A stretch of DNA of 64,000 bases, taken from Planctomycetes bacterium MalM25. GTDB taxonomy: Bacteria > Planctomycetota > Planctomycetia > Pirellulales > Lacipirellulaceae. The notes under the pieces were generated by a model that saw only the letters and a list, made by a program, of their open reading frames with translations, did not search any database and had not been told where the DNA came from. Positions 15,665 to 24,093 of the stretch are shown here, in pieces. Numbering within the stretch: the stretch's first letter is position 1; every line of letters starts with the position of its first letter. The stretch is from positions 891,001-955,000 of the forward strand of contig CP036424.1 in the NCBI GenBank assembly GCA_007745835.1, read 5' to 3'. The translations under genes and the position numbers were made by a program.

Positions 15665-17320
15665 ATGACGGACGCACCTGAAAACGCACCGTCGCCATCG
15701 ACCAGCGACTATGTCGTCGTCGCACGCCGCTATCGGCCGCAGACGTTCGGCGAGCTGATCGGCCAACAGCACGTCGCCCAGGCGCTGCAGCAGGCGATCC
15801 GCACCGGGCGGATCGGCCACGCCTACCTCTTCACCGGCGCCCGCGGCGTCGGCAAGACCTCGGCCGCCCGCATCCTCGCGAAGGCGCTCAACTGCGAATC
15901 GGGCCCCACGCCCGACCCGTGCGGCGCGTGCGACGCCTGCCAGCGGATCGCCGCCGGTGACGACGTCGATGTTCTTGAGATCGACGGCGCCAGCAACCGC
16001 GGCATCGACGAGATCCGCCAGCTCCGCCAGAACGCGGGCGTGCGGCCCAGCCGGTCGCGGCTGAAGGTCTACATCATCGACGAAGTCCACATGCTCACGA
16101 AGGAGGCGTTCAACGCCCTCCTCAAGACGCTCGAAGAGCCGCCCGAGCACGTGAAGTTCATCTTCGCGACCACCGAGCCGCAGAAGATCCCGATCACGAT
16201 CCTCAGCCGCTGCCAGCGGTACGACTTCGCTGGCGTCGACGCGGGCTCGATCGGCGAGCGGCTCCGCCAGATCGCCGAGGCCGAGGGCGTGGCGATCGAC
16301 GAGGAGGCGTTGCAGATCCTGTCGGTCCGCGCGGCGGGCTCGATGCGCGACAGCCAGTCGCTGCTCGAACAGTTGCTCGCGGTCGCCGACGGGCAGATCA
16401 CCGCCGACGAGGTCAACACGCTGCTGGGCATCGCCCCCGCCGCGCGCGTGGCGGAGCTCGCCGAGCGACTCGCCGACCGCGACGCCGCCAGCGGCCTCGC
16501 GTTGCTCGACGCCGCCGTGCGCACCGGCGCCGACCCGGGGCAGGTGCTCGACCAGCTGATCGGCTACTACCGCGACGTGATGGCGGTGACCGTCGGCTGC
16601 CCCCCCGAGCAGATGCTGTACGCCCTGCCCGCGCAGCACGAGGCCGCGAAGGGGCTCGGCGATCGTTTGGGGGTGCAGACGCTGCTCGCGGCGATGCAGG
16701 TGCTCGACCAGACCGCCCAGCGGATGCGCGTGAGCGTCCACGAGCGGACGCTCGCCGACATGGCGATCGTGCGGCTCGCGTCGCTCGAGGACCTGGACGA
16801 CCTCGCGCAGGCGGCGGCCGACTTGGCGGCGAATCCGAATGCCTCGGTAAGCAGCGGACAGAAGGGAGTAAGCAGTCCGCCTGCGGCGGTAAAAAAAAAC
16901 GCTGAGCCGGTAACGCGCCCGGCGCCGCCCCCGCCAACGCCGATTGCTCCCCAGCCAGCTGAGCCGAAGGCGCTAGCCTCGGGCGCCCCAAAGCAGGCAG
17001 AACCGACCGAGCCCCCGAGCCGACCCGCGCCGCCACAGGCGGCTAGCGTCGACCCCTCACAAGCCCCGGTCCCCGCGCCGCACGTTCCCGCCCCGCCGCC
17101 GACCGCGCCCGAGGCGGAGCCGAACAGCCTGACGGCTCAGCTCGCCGCGATGCAGCAGAACGGCGCGAAACCGGCCCCCGCCGCCCCTCGCGTGTCCCGC
17201 CAGGCGATGAAACGTCAGCAGCTCGCGGAGGTGACCCAGCAGCCGTTCGTCGCGAAGGCGATCGAACTCTTCGGCGTCGAACCGGATAAGATCAAGTACC
17301 AACCCCCGCGTGACAGCTAA
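15665..17320 (+). CDS. dnaX: DNA polymerase III subunits gamma/tau
   Basis: 551 residues. DnaX is the ATPase of the clamp loader. Walker A is GARGVGKT (58-65). The four zinc cysteines are C77, C86, C89 and C92. Walker B is IIDE (137-140). The SRC sensor is LSRCQRYDF (180-188). After the collar domain comes a Pro/Ala-rich linker (~400-500), then a C-terminal tail (AMKRQQLAEVTQQPFVAKAI, ELFGVEPDKIKY) as in tau. In the linker, codons 409-412 lie on a run of nine A (16891-16899); slippage by one base either way reaches a stop within 5 codons, so a ~413-residue gamma form is likely. ybaB follows after a repeat; recR does not. Confidence 0.96.
   Translation: MTDAPENAPSPSTSDYVVVARRYRPQTFGELIGQQHVAQALQQAIRTGRIGHAYLFTGARGVGKTSAARILAKALNCESGPTPDPCGACDACQRIAAGDDVDVLEIDGASNRGIDEIRQLRQNAGVRPSRSRLKVYIIDEVHMLTKEAFNALLKTLEEPPEHVKFIFATTEPQKIPITILSRCQRYDFAGVDAGSIGERLRQIAEAEGVAIDEEALQILSVRAAGSMRDSQSLLEQLLAVADGQITADEVNTLLGIAPAARVAELAERLADRDAASGLALLDAAVRTGADPGQVLDQLIGYYRDVMAVTVGCPPEQMLYALPAQHEAAKGLGDRLGVQTLLAAMQVLDQTAQRMRVSVHERTLADMAIVRLASLEDLDDLAQAAADLAANPNASVSSGQKGVSSPPAAVKKNAEPVTRPAPPPPTPIAPQPAEPKALASGAPKQAEPTEPPSRPAPPQAASVDPSQAPVPAPHVPAPPPTAPEAEPNSLTAQLAAMQQNGAKPAPAAPRVSRQAMKRQQLAEVTQQPFVAKAIELFGVEPDKIKYQPPRDS
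16889..16905 (+). promoter_or_regulatory. A9 slippery site in dnaX, candidate gamma/tau frameshift
   Basis: GTA AAA AAA AAC in the zero frame contains A9 at 16891-16899. A -1 slip (or one extra A in the mRNA) reads AAA CGC TGA and stops at 16903-16905. A +1 slip (or one A lost) stops at TAA 16911-16913. A GCGGAC/GTCCGC hairpin (16854-16880) lies upstream, with an AGGGAG word in its loop. Confidence 0.7.
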
Positions 17321-17327
17321 CAGAAGA

Positions 17328-17444
17328 ACTCCCTCCCCTCGATGGGGAGGGCCGGGGAGGGGTGAAGAACCCGGGTACCCGAGTTCGCCCCCTCCCCCCC
17401 AGTCGTTAGCAGAACGGCCTCCCCACAAGGGGGAGGGGGGTTAG
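17328..17444. repeat. CCCTCCCC/GGGGAGGG repeat (family B), dnaX-ybaB spacer
   Basis: CTCCCTCCCCTCGATGGGGA... opens and CCCCACAAGGGGGAGGGG closes a ~117-bp element with the core GAAGAACCCGGGTACCCG in the middle. The same core, GAAGCGGGTACCCG between CCCTCCCCC arms, recurs at 23955-24043, so the two are copies of one family. It fills most of the dnaX-ybaB spacer. Confidence 0.7.
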
Positions 17445-17502
17445 CCAGCCGCGACAGCGCGTCATTCCCCCTTCCGCCCTCCCCACACCCCCTTCGCTTC
17501 CC

Positions 17503-17868
17503 ATGTTCAAAGGTCTCGGCGCCCTCGGCAATATTGGCCAGATGATGCAGCAGGCGCAGCAGGTGGGCGCCAAGATGAAGGAGATGCAGGCCGAGCTGGC
17601 CGCGAAGCGCGTCACCGGCGAGGCGGGCGGAGGCATGGTCACCGTCGAGATGACCGGCGCCCAGGAGGTCGTGAAGGTGACGATCGACCCGGGCCTCGTC
17701 GAGCGGGGCGAGCGCGAGATGATCGAGGACCTCACGGTCGCCGCCATCCAAGACGCCGGCGAAAAGGCGAAAGCCGTCGCCGCCGAGGCGATGCAAGAAG
17801 CGACCGGCGGCCTCGACCTCCCCGGCATGGGCGACATGCTGGCGAACCTGCCGGGCGGGCAGCAGTAG
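17503..17868 (+). CDS. YbaB/EbfC-family nucleoid-associated protein
   Basis: 121 residues, the usual size. The N-terminal helix is rich in Met and Gln (MFKGLGALGNIGQMMQQAQQ, then KMKEMQAELAAKRVTGEAGG). The central strands are GGMVTVEMTGAQEVVKVTID and the C-terminal helices are EREMIEDLTVAAIQDAGEKA, the standard YbaB order. These are small dimeric DNA-binding proteins that coat the nucleoid. The dnaX-ybaB order is widespread; recR, often third, is absent here. The Met-rich extension at the C-terminus (PGMGDMLANLPGGQQ) is common in the family. Confidence 0.93.
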   Translation: MFKGLGALGNIGQMMQQAQQVGAKMKEMQAELAAKRVTGEAGGGMVTVEMTGAQEVVKVTIDPGLVERGEREMIEDLTVAAIQDAGEKAKAVAAEAMQEATGGLDLPGMGDMLANLPGGQQ

Positions 17869-18074
17869 GCTGCGACACGCGCTAAATCCGGTCCGGGGGC
17901 CGGGTGGCCCCGACGTTTGCGAGCGAACGGTCGGTTCAGCCGTTGAGCTTTCATCGAGCGAACGCCGGGGTGCGCAGCACAAGAGGCGTACAAACCCTAC
18001 TTGCCTCTTGTCGCTTCGCGACCCCGACAAGCGTTCGAAGGCTCCGTTGAGTAAGGCGATCTTGCTCGCGCACG

Positions 18075-18650
18075 CTAGTCGCGGCCACCCGCGTTGTCTT
18101 GGAGTGATTGGATTACAAGGCTGCGCACATAAGCCAGTCGTTCCATGCTAATGTAGATCTGATAAAGCAGGTACAAGATAAGCAAGGCGACACCCACGGT
18201 CACATACACCATCTCAGTTGCTGGCGTGCATCCGTAGAGGTGGTTGTACCAGTTGACACCTACAGCGAATGCTGTTGCTGCCGGCACCATCGAGAGCTCG
18301 AATAGCAGGTGTGTATGCACATCTTTGAGGTAACGCTGCCCTACGATTTCATCTTTCGTTTCAAGCTTTAAGTATTTCTCCCAATCCTGTTCGCGTTCTG
18401 CTGTTTTGATCAGCCTGTCCCACATTATCATCTCGATCTGAGCTCCCATTTTTGCGGCGAGCATCCCTACGAGCACGCCGACTAGAAGGACCCAGACGCT
18501 GAGTACCAGTGGCGACGCCAGCAAAGAATCTAGCCCTGGGAAACGTCTGAACACAATCGCAGCGAAAGGGGATGCAGCGACTACTCCAGGAGCAAATACC
18601 GTGGCTAGCGGCCGAAAAAGATCGCCTTTCAGGCCAGAGACTGGATCCAT
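18075..18650 (-). CDS. Membrane protein of unknown function
   Basis: About 191 residues from the ATG at 18650 (MDPVSGLKGDLFRPL); an upstream in-frame start at 18740 would add 30 residues without clear character. Four hydrophobic segments are visible: VFAPGVVAASPFAAIVF, SPLVLSVWVLLVGVLVGMLA, LSMVPAATAFAVGVNWY and VYVTVGVALLILYLLYQIYI. A charged cytoplasmic loop (DRLIKTAEREQDWEKYLKLE) lies between the second and third. I do not recognise the family. Its codon use looks less GC-biased than that of dnaX and rpoN, so transfer is possible. Confidence 0.65.
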   Translation of the reverse strand: MDPVSGLKGDLFRPLATVFAPGVVAASPFAAIVFRRFPGLDSLLASPLVLSVWVLLVGVLVGMLAAKMGAQIEMIMWDRLIKTAEREQDWEKYLKLETKDEIVGQRYLKDVHTHLLFELSMVPAATAFAVGVNWYNHLYGCTPATEMVYVTVGVALLILYLLYQIYISMERLAYVRSLVIQSLQDNAGGRD

Positions 18651-18769
18651 TGAGACTGCTCCGTTCTGCTTGCGGGATGGATCGCTCGCTGGTTGCCACT
18701 GGCTCCGCCAGTTCTGCGGTAAAACTCTCGGGTAAATCACACTAGCATAGCCAGTGGCACCCGATGCTC

Positions 18770-19015
18770 TCAGCTCAGTGACCGTTGCGTCATGGCCTCG
18801 GTCAGCAGCTTGATCTCGGCGTCGGGAACGTCGCCCAAGATGCCATAGTCAGCCGCGGTTTGCGGAGGTGAGGATTCGCCCCGTTCATCGACCCTTCGGT
18901 CCTTGACGTAGACGATGACCTGCTGCTGGTCCGTCAGCGGGGCCCCCAGGAGGTGCTCCAAGGCGTCACGCTCCTTGGCGTCGAGATCGATCGCGTTTCG
19001 TGTGATGTGCTCCAT
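18770..19015 (-). CDS. Small conserved-looking protein, unknown function
   Basis: 81 residues, MEHITRNAIDLDAKERDALE then HLLGAPLTDQQQVIVYVKDR. The pattern 'LEHLLG-PL-(D/E)-QQV-I-V' resembles small planctomycete proteins often annotated as hypothetical or antitoxin-like. The C-terminus (GDVPDAEIKLLTEAMTQRSL) could be a helical partner-binding tail. No toxin gene is next to it, so I do not call a toxin-antitoxin pair. It probably has its own promoter in the 250 bp shared with rpoN, which is divergent. Confidence 0.55.
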   Translation of the reverse strand: MEHITRNAIDLDAKERDALEHLLGAPLTDQQQVIVYVKDRRVDERGESSPPQTAADYGILGDVPDAEIKLLTEAMTQRSLS

Positions 19016-19267
19016 GTCCCTATTCTATCACCCGTGGCTTGTTCTGGCTCTTCCGTTTGACTGTGCGCGGCCCCTGGCTGCCCCCCGCTTCTCCCCCACT
19101 TTTCATTGGCCTTACCCCGATTTGAGCGGTATGGTACAGCAGTTGCTTAGGCGTTTCGGCGGGGCCTTGTTGGCCGGCTGAAGCGGTGGCGTTTCGGCGC
19201 CAGAATCAGGCGAACGCTCGCACGGCGCGAGGCCGCCCCCGCTCACGGAGAGGCTCGGCGAACGATC

Positions 19268-20776
19268 ATGCGGATGTCCTTCGGACAATCGATGCAGATG
19301 GCGCAGAAGCAGGTGCTTGCGCCGCGCATGATCCAGTCGATGGAGATCCTCCAGCTGCCGATCCTCGCCCTCCAGGAGCGGATCGAGCAGGAGCTGCAAG
19401 ACAACCCGTGCCTCGAGCAGGTCGAGCCCGAAGCGGACGACTCCCTGCAGAACGAGACGGTCGACCTCTCCGGCGAGAGCGAGAAGGAGCTGGTCGTCGA
19501 CGAGGGGTCGAACAACGAGGACGACTTCGAACGCCTCGTGAACATGGCGGAGAACCTGCCGGACGACTACGAGGAGCGCAGCCGCCCCTCCGCCGACCGG
19601 ATGGAGGCCGACGCCGACCGGGCGTTCGACCAGATGGCCAACATGACGGCCCGGGCGGAGACCCTCTGCGATTACCTCCAGCACCAGCTCAGCTGGTTCG
19701 ACCTGGAGGAGCCGGTCCGCAAGATGGCCGAGCGGATCATCTACAGCCTCGACTCGAACGGCTACCTGAAGTCGCCGCTCGAAGAGCTGCTGCCCCCGTC
19801 GCCCGTCGAGCTGAACGGCGACGCGGAGGCGTACCGCAAAGGACAGCTCGCGCTCGCCGAGAAGGCGCTCACCCTCGTGCAGCACCTCGACCCGCCGGGC
19901 GTCGGCGCGCGGTCGCTGAAGGAGTGCCTCTTGCTGCAATTGCAGCCGGGGCACCCGTTCGAGGAGGAACTGCGGGTTCTCATCGAGAACCACTTGGAGG
20001 ACTTGCAGAACAATCGCCTGCCGCAGATCTCGAAGAAGACCGGCTTCTCACTCGACGACATCAACGAGCTGTGGGAAGAGATCCGGCTGCTGAAGCCGAA
20101 GCCGGGCGCTGACTTCACCACGTCGAATGTCGCCAGCGTGCGGCCCGACGTCTTCCTCGAGAAGGACGAGAACGACAAGTACGTGGTGCGGTTGGAGAAC
20201 GGCGAGCTGCCGTCGCTCTACGTGTCGCCCTACTACCGCAAGCTTCTCAAGCAGGCGGCCGACGCCGACGAGGAGACCCGCGAGTACATCAAGCGCAAGG
20301 TCAACTCGGCCCAGTGGCTGATCGAAGCGATCGAGCAACGCCGGGGCACGCTGAGCCGCGTGTCGCAGGCGATTGTCGATCACCAGACGCGGTTCCTCGA
20401 CGAGGGCCCCGAGGCGATCGAGCCGCTCAAGATGCAGCAGATCGCCGACCGCGTCGGCGTGCACGTCACCACGGTGAGCCGCGCGGTCGACGACAAGTGG
20501 ATCCAGACGCCCCGCGGCATCTTTCCGCTCAAGCGGTTCTTCGTCGGCGGCACCACCAACGCGGACGGCGAGGACGTCGCCTGGGACGTGGTCCGGATCA
20601 AGCTACAAGAGATCGTCGACGCCGAGGACAAGTCGAAGCCCCTCTCCGACGACGCCCTGGTGAAGGAGCTCGCGGGGCACGGTGTGAAGGTCGCCCGCCG
20701 GACGGTCACGAAGTACCGCAAGGCGATGGACATCCCCAGCAGCCGGCAGCGGAAAGACTGGGCCGCGACAAAGTAG
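19268..20776 (+). CDS. rpoN: RNA polymerase sigma-54 factor
   Basis: 502 residues, the family length. Region I is Gln- and Leu-rich (RMSFGQSMQMAQKQVLAPRM, QSMEILQLPILALQERIEQE). An acidic region II follows (~residues 55-110). The core-binding domain includes CDYLQHQLSWFDL. The DNA-binding part holds MQQIADRVGVHVTTVSRAVD and TPRGIFPLKRFFVGG. The RpoN box is ARRTVTKYRKA (~476-486). Sigma-54 directs transcription from -24/-12 promoters and needs AAA+ activators, none of which are in the window. It ends 3 bp before a convergent gene. Confidence 0.97.
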   Translation: MRMSFGQSMQMAQKQVLAPRMIQSMEILQLPILALQERIEQELQDNPCLEQVEPEADDSLQNETVDLSGESEKELVVDEGSNNEDDFERLVNMAENLPDDYEERSRPSADRMEADADRAFDQMANMTARAETLCDYLQHQLSWFDLEEPVRKMAERIIYSLDSNGYLKSPLEELLPPSPVELNGDAEAYRKGQLALAEKALTLVQHLDPPGVGARSLKECLLLQLQPGHPFEEELRVLIENHLEDLQNNRLPQISKKTGFSLDDINELWEEIRLLKPKPGADFTTSNVASVRPDVFLEKDENDKYVVRLENGELPSLYVSPYYRKLLKQAADADEETREYIKRKVNSAQWLIEAIEQRRGTLSRVSQAIVDHQTRFLDEGPEAIEPLKMQQIADRVGVHVTTVSRAVDDKWIQTPRGIFPLKRFFVGGTTNADGEDVAWDVVRIKLQEIVDAEDKSKPLSDDALVKELAGHGVKVARRTVTKYRKAMDIPSSRQRKDWAATK

Positions 20777-20779
20777 GCC

Positions 20780-21568
20780 TTACTCGGTTTCTTGCAGGTG
20801 CTCGTCCGCGCGGCCGACCCAGACGAGGAGGCCCTCGTCGCTGTCGGCGCTGCTCCTGACACCGCTGTGCATGACGCGGTAGTTGAGCAGGATGATAGGC
20901 ATGCGTGTGACCGGGTAGGCGTTCTGCCTCGCTTCGGTGATGCCGCCGTAGCTGAAGGAGCGTGGCTCTTCGCCCGGCTGGCGTTCGACCTTCTCGATGG
21001 CGGGCCACTTGTCCGGCTCGCTCGGGATTGCGAAACCGGTGCTGCCCTGCCGTCCGGGGGGGCCGGCCCTGAGCGTGAAGGCTTTCTCGCCCTCATCGTT
21101 GGTGTAGAGCCGGACCGTCACGAGGATCTCACCCGGCGCCCTTCCCATGCCCGCCTGGCGGCCACCGTTCTTCGCCCGTCCCGAAGCAATCGTCGAAGTA
21201 CCGGGCGGTTGATCACCGCCGAAGCGCACGCGCAACATCGCTTCGCCTTGCGGCAGGTCGTTTGCTTGGGCGGCGACGTAATAATCCCGACCGGGAGGGA
21301 GGTAGACGCGGTAACGCCAGACGCTCTCCATGATCTCCGGCAAGCGGATCGCATAGACCTTCTGCGGGTCTTCGACGGTCAGCGCGCCCTGCTCGGCACG
21401 CAGTCGTTTGTTCTCCGCTTCGAGCGGTCCGACCCGAGCCAGGATACGGATGTTCTCCTGCCGGGCCTGATAGAGACCCACCGCGAGGGCCGCAGTCGTC
21501 AGCAAGAGCAGCAGGTTCAGCAACGACACGCGTGGCCGTCGGCGGGGGCGTTCGGAGTCCTTCTGCAT
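20780..21568 (-). CDS. Single-pass membrane protein with coiled coil, unknown function
   Basis: About 262 residues from the ATG at 21568 (MQKDSERPRRRPRVS); the longer frame to 21673 adds an unlikely leader. Basic N-terminus, one membrane helix (LLNLLLLLTTAALAVGLYQA), then a short coiled coil (LEAENKRLRAEQGALTVEDP) and a globular extracytoplasmic domain (YRVYLPPGRDYYVAAQANDL; then ILVTVRLYTNDEGEKAFTLR). This layout is frequent among planctomycete hypothetical proteins. It is convergent with rpoN and divergent from the GT2 gene. No function can be assigned. Confidence 0.7.
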   Translation of the reverse strand: MQKDSERPRRRPRVSLLNLLLLLTTAALAVGLYQARQENIRILARVGPLEAENKRLRAEQGALTVEDPQKVYAIRLPEIMESVWRYRVYLPPGRDYYVAAQANDLPQGEAMLRVRFGGDQPPGTSTIASGRAKNGGRQAGMGRAPGEILVTVRLYTNDEGEKAFTLRAGPPGRQGSTGFAIPSEPDKWPAIEKVERQPGEEPRSFSYGGITEARQNAYPVTRMPIILLNYRVMHSGVRSSADSDEGLLVWVGRADEHLQETE

Positions 21569-21732
21569 GCGGTTTGGCTCGCTGAGCAGGCGTTCCGGGG
21601 CGAAATTCGACCCGCGGAATCCCGTAACTATACTGGATTCGCCCTCCGCTCCACCGGAGCGGCCCCACCCCACCGTTTGCCTCTCCTGGCAGACGTTTCC
21701 CCACTCCTTCCGCTTGTTGCTGCGCCGCCGCT

Positions 21733-22662
21733 ATGCCCCGCGTCTCGGTTCTGATGACCGTCTACAACGGCATGCCGTACCTGCCCTCGGCGGTCGACTC
21801 GGTGCTGGCGCAGACGTTCCAGGATTTCGAGTTCGTCATCGTCAACGACGGCTCGACCGATGACTCGCCGGCGTACCTCGAATCGCTCACCGACCCGCGG
21901 TTCAAGATCGTCCACCGCGAGAACGGCGGCACCGCCGCGGCGGCGAACGAAGGACTCACGCATTGTGTGGGTGAGTACGTCGCCCGCGTCGATGACGACG
22001 ACCTCCAACTCCCGACGCGTTTCGAAAAGCAGGTCGCCTTCCTCGACCAGCACGCCGACGTCGGCCTGGTCGGCACGCAGATGGCGCCCCTCGGTTCGCA
22101 CGGCGTGGGGCCGAGCCTCAACCTGCCGACCGACCACGACGCGATCTACAACGCGATGCTCGAAGGCCGCCACGGCCTGGGCCACGCGAACATCATGATG
22201 CGGACGCAGACCCTCCGAGACATCGGCGGCTACTGGTCGCTCCGGCTGCAAGACGCGTGGGACATGATGCTCCGCATGGGCGAAGTATCAAGGCTCGCTG
22301 TCATCGACGAGGTGCTGCACCACTACCGCGTCCACACCGGCAGCCTCAACGGCAAGGGGATGCGGCGGATGCGCACCAGCATCGACTACGCGCGCGAGCT
22401 GGCCCGCCGCCGACAAGCGGGCCTTGCGCCGATCAGCTACCCGCAGTTCGAGGCGGAGAAGAACGCCCGGCCTTGGCTGTCGCGCACCCTCGAATCGATC
22501 GACCTGCACGCCCGCACGCAGTACCGCCTCGCCGTCGCGGAGCTGTACGGCGGGCGGAAGCTGATCGGCTATCCGCGATTGGCCTGGTCCGCGCTCTGCT
22601 CGCCCGAGCTGACGCTGGGCCGTCTGAAGCGGGTTGTTAAGCCCTCAGCAGGGCTTGGTTAA
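21733..22662 (+). CDS. Glycosyltransferase family 2
   Basis: 309 residues. The GT-A fold start is VSVLMTVYNGMPYLPSAVDS and DFEFVIVNDGSTDDSPAYLE; the nucleotide-sugar and metal site DxD is VARVDDDDLQLPTRFEKQ; LVGTQMAPLG and the acceptor-side segment GLGHANIMMRTQTLRDIGGY with LRLQDAWDMMLRM follow. It transfers a sugar from an NDP donor, probably onto a surface glycan or lipid. It is followed by a 116-bp inverted repeat and then the NAD epimerase and WecG genes on the same strand, so the three probably form a surface polysaccharide group. Donor and acceptor are unknown. Confidence 0.9.
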   Translation: MPRVSVLMTVYNGMPYLPSAVDSVLAQTFQDFEFVIVNDGSTDDSPAYLESLTDPRFKIVHRENGGTAAAANEGLTHCVGEYVARVDDDDLQLPTRFEKQVAFLDQHADVGLVGTQMAPLGSHGVGPSLNLPTDHDAIYNAMLEGRHGLGHANIMMRTQTLRDIGGYWSLRLQDAWDMMLRMGEVSRLAVIDEVLHHYRVHTGSLNGKGMRRMRTSIDYARELARRRQAGLAPISYPQFEAEKNARPWLSRTLESIDLHARTQYRLAVAELYGGRKLIGYPRLAWSALCSPELTLGRLKRVVKPSAGLG

Positions 22663-22776
22663 CCGCCAAGACGCCAAGAGCGCCAAGGATCGCCAGGGGA
22701 AGCAGAGTAAGACGTATTTGAAGACGAGACGACACAACTCTTGGCGATCCCTGGCGCTCTTGGCGTCTTGGCGGTT
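22661..22776. repeat. Inverted repeat AACCGCCAAGACGCCAAG (family C)
   Basis: 36-bp arms at 22661-22696 and 22741-22776 differ at two positions and enclose ~44 bp of lower-GC sequence. The left arm starts at the GT2 stop codon (TTAACCGCC). A related, broken copy surrounds the family B element at 23907-24089. Confidence 0.85.
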
Positions 22777-22814
22777 CGCTTCATTGATCAACAGCTACCT
22801 GAGATAGAGCAACT

Positions 22815-23894
22815 ATGAGCGTCGCGATAGTTACAGGCTCGGCCGGTCTGATCGGCTCGGAAGCCGCCGCCTACTTTGCCGACAAGGGCATGGACGTGGT
22901 CGGCGTGGACAACGATATGCGCCGCGAGTTCTTCGGCGACGAGGCCTCGACGAAGTGGAACCGCGAGCGGCTCCAGGAGCGGCTCGGCGGGCGCTATACA
23001 CACGCCGACCTCGACATCCGCGATGACGCGGCGATCGACGCCCTGTTCGAGACCTACGGCGACCAGATCAAGCTGATCGTCCACACCGCGGCGCAGCCGT
23101 CGCACGACTGGGCCGCCCGCGCGCCGAAGATCGACTTCGGCGTGAACGCCAACGGCACGCTGAACCTGCTGGAAGCGACCCGCCAGTTCTGCCCCGAGGC
23201 GGTCTTCATCTTCACCAGCACCAACAAGGTGTACGGCGACACGCCCAACCGCCTGCCGCTGGTCGAGCAGGAGAAGCGTTGGGAGATCGATCCGTCGCAC
23301 ACGTACGCGGGCGGCATCCGCGAGGACATGTCGATCGACTCGTGCATGCACAGCCTGTTCGGCGCCTCGAAGGTGGCGGCCGACGTGCTCGTGCAGGAGT
23401 ACGGCCGCTACTTCGACATGCCGACCGCCTGCTTCCGCGGCGGCTGCCTCACCGGCCCGAGCCACTCGGGCACGCAGCTGCACGGCTTCCTCGCCTACCT
23501 GATGCGCTGCGCCGCGACCGGCACGCCCTACACCGTGTTCGGCTATAAGGGGAAGCAGGTCCGCGACAACATCCACTCCAGCGACCTGATCCGGGCGTTC
23601 GACGCGTTCTTGCAGAACCCGCGCTGCTCGGCCGTCTACAACATCGGCGGCGGCCGGCACAGCAACTGCTCGATGCTCGAGGCGATCGACGAGTGTCAAC
23701 GGATCACTGGCCACGAGATGGACACGACCTATCAAGAGGCGAACCGCGCGGGCGACCACATCTGGTGGATCGGCGACCTCGCGCGGTTCCAGGCCGACTA
23801 CCCCGAGTGGAAGCTCGAATACGACGTGCCGGCGATCCTCCGCGAGATCTACGAGGCGAACGCCGAACGCTGGTTGGAGACCGTGTCCGTTTGA
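22815..23894 (+). CDS. NAD-dependent epimerase/dehydratase (CDP-paratose epimerase-like SDR)
   Basis: 359 residues of extended SDR type. The NAD motif is [20 protein letters not shown], then [20 protein letters not shown] and [15 protein letters not shown]. The region of the usual YxxxK pair reads [20 protein letters not shown], so Tyr is replaced by Phe while Lys remains. The downstream sugar-binding segment [20 protein letters not shown] and [20 protein letters not shown] match the CDP-paratose/tyvelose 2-epimerase group. It probably modifies a nucleotide sugar for the flanking glycosyltransferases. Family good; reaction uncertain because of the Phe. Confidence 0.85.
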   Translation: MSVAIVTGSAGLIGSEAAAYFADKGMDVVGVDNDMRREFFGDEASTKWNRERLQERLGGRYTHADLDIRDDAAIDALFETYGDQIKLIVHTAAQPSHDWAARAPKIDFGVNANGTLNLLEATRQFCPEAVFIFTSTNKVYGDTPNRLPLVEQEKRWEIDPSHTYAGGIREDMSIDSCMHSLFGASKVAADVLVQEYGRYFDMPTACFRGGCLTGPSHSGTQLHGFLAYLMRCAATGTPYTVFGYKGKQVRDNIHSSDLIRAFDAFLQNPRCSAVYNIGGGRHSNCSMLEAIDECQRITGHEMDTTYQEANRAGDHIWWIGDLARFQADYPEWKLEYDVPAILREIYEANAERWLETVSV

Positions 23895-23906
23895 CGAAGG
23901 AAGGGG

Positions 23907-24089
23907 AACCGCCAAGGACGCCAAGGTTCGCCAAGAAGAAACGAGTGAGAAGAATCCCCTCCCCCATTGGGGGAGGGTTAGGGTGGGGGAGAAGCGGGTA
24001 CCCGGCGCCCTCCACCCCGGCCCTCCCCCAAAGGGGGAGGGAGTAACCAACCGAATCCGTTCCCGCCTACTTTGGCGCTCTTGGCGGTT
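23907..24089. repeat. Family C repeat interrupted by a family B element
   Basis: AACCGCCAAGGACGCCAAGG (from 23907) and the facing arm TTTGGCGCTCTTGGCGGTT (ending 24089) are family C arms. Between them lies the family B element 23955-24043. The wecG-type start codon is 4 bp beyond the right arm, so the whole 180-bp spacer, including the presumed leader of that gene, is repeat DNA. Confidence 0.75.
23955..24043. repeat. CCCTCCCCC/GGGGGAGGG repeat (family B), nested copy
   Basis: CCCTCCCCCATTGGGGGAGG and CCCTCCCCCAAAGGGGGAGG form two perfect-arm hairpins flanking GAAGCGGGTACCCGGCGCCC. It shares its core with 17328-17444 and lies inside a family C repeat. Confidence 0.75.
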
Positions 24090-24093
24090 CAAG

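Noticed and set aside
16859-16913. dnaX read as a pseudogene or sequencing error at the A9 run
   Set aside because: The zero frame continues into a normal tau tail with family residues, so the gene is intact; the run fits a frameshift site.
18770-19015. Antitoxin of a toxin-antitoxin pair
   Set aside because: No toxin-like gene is adjacent; the neighbours are a membrane protein and rpoN.
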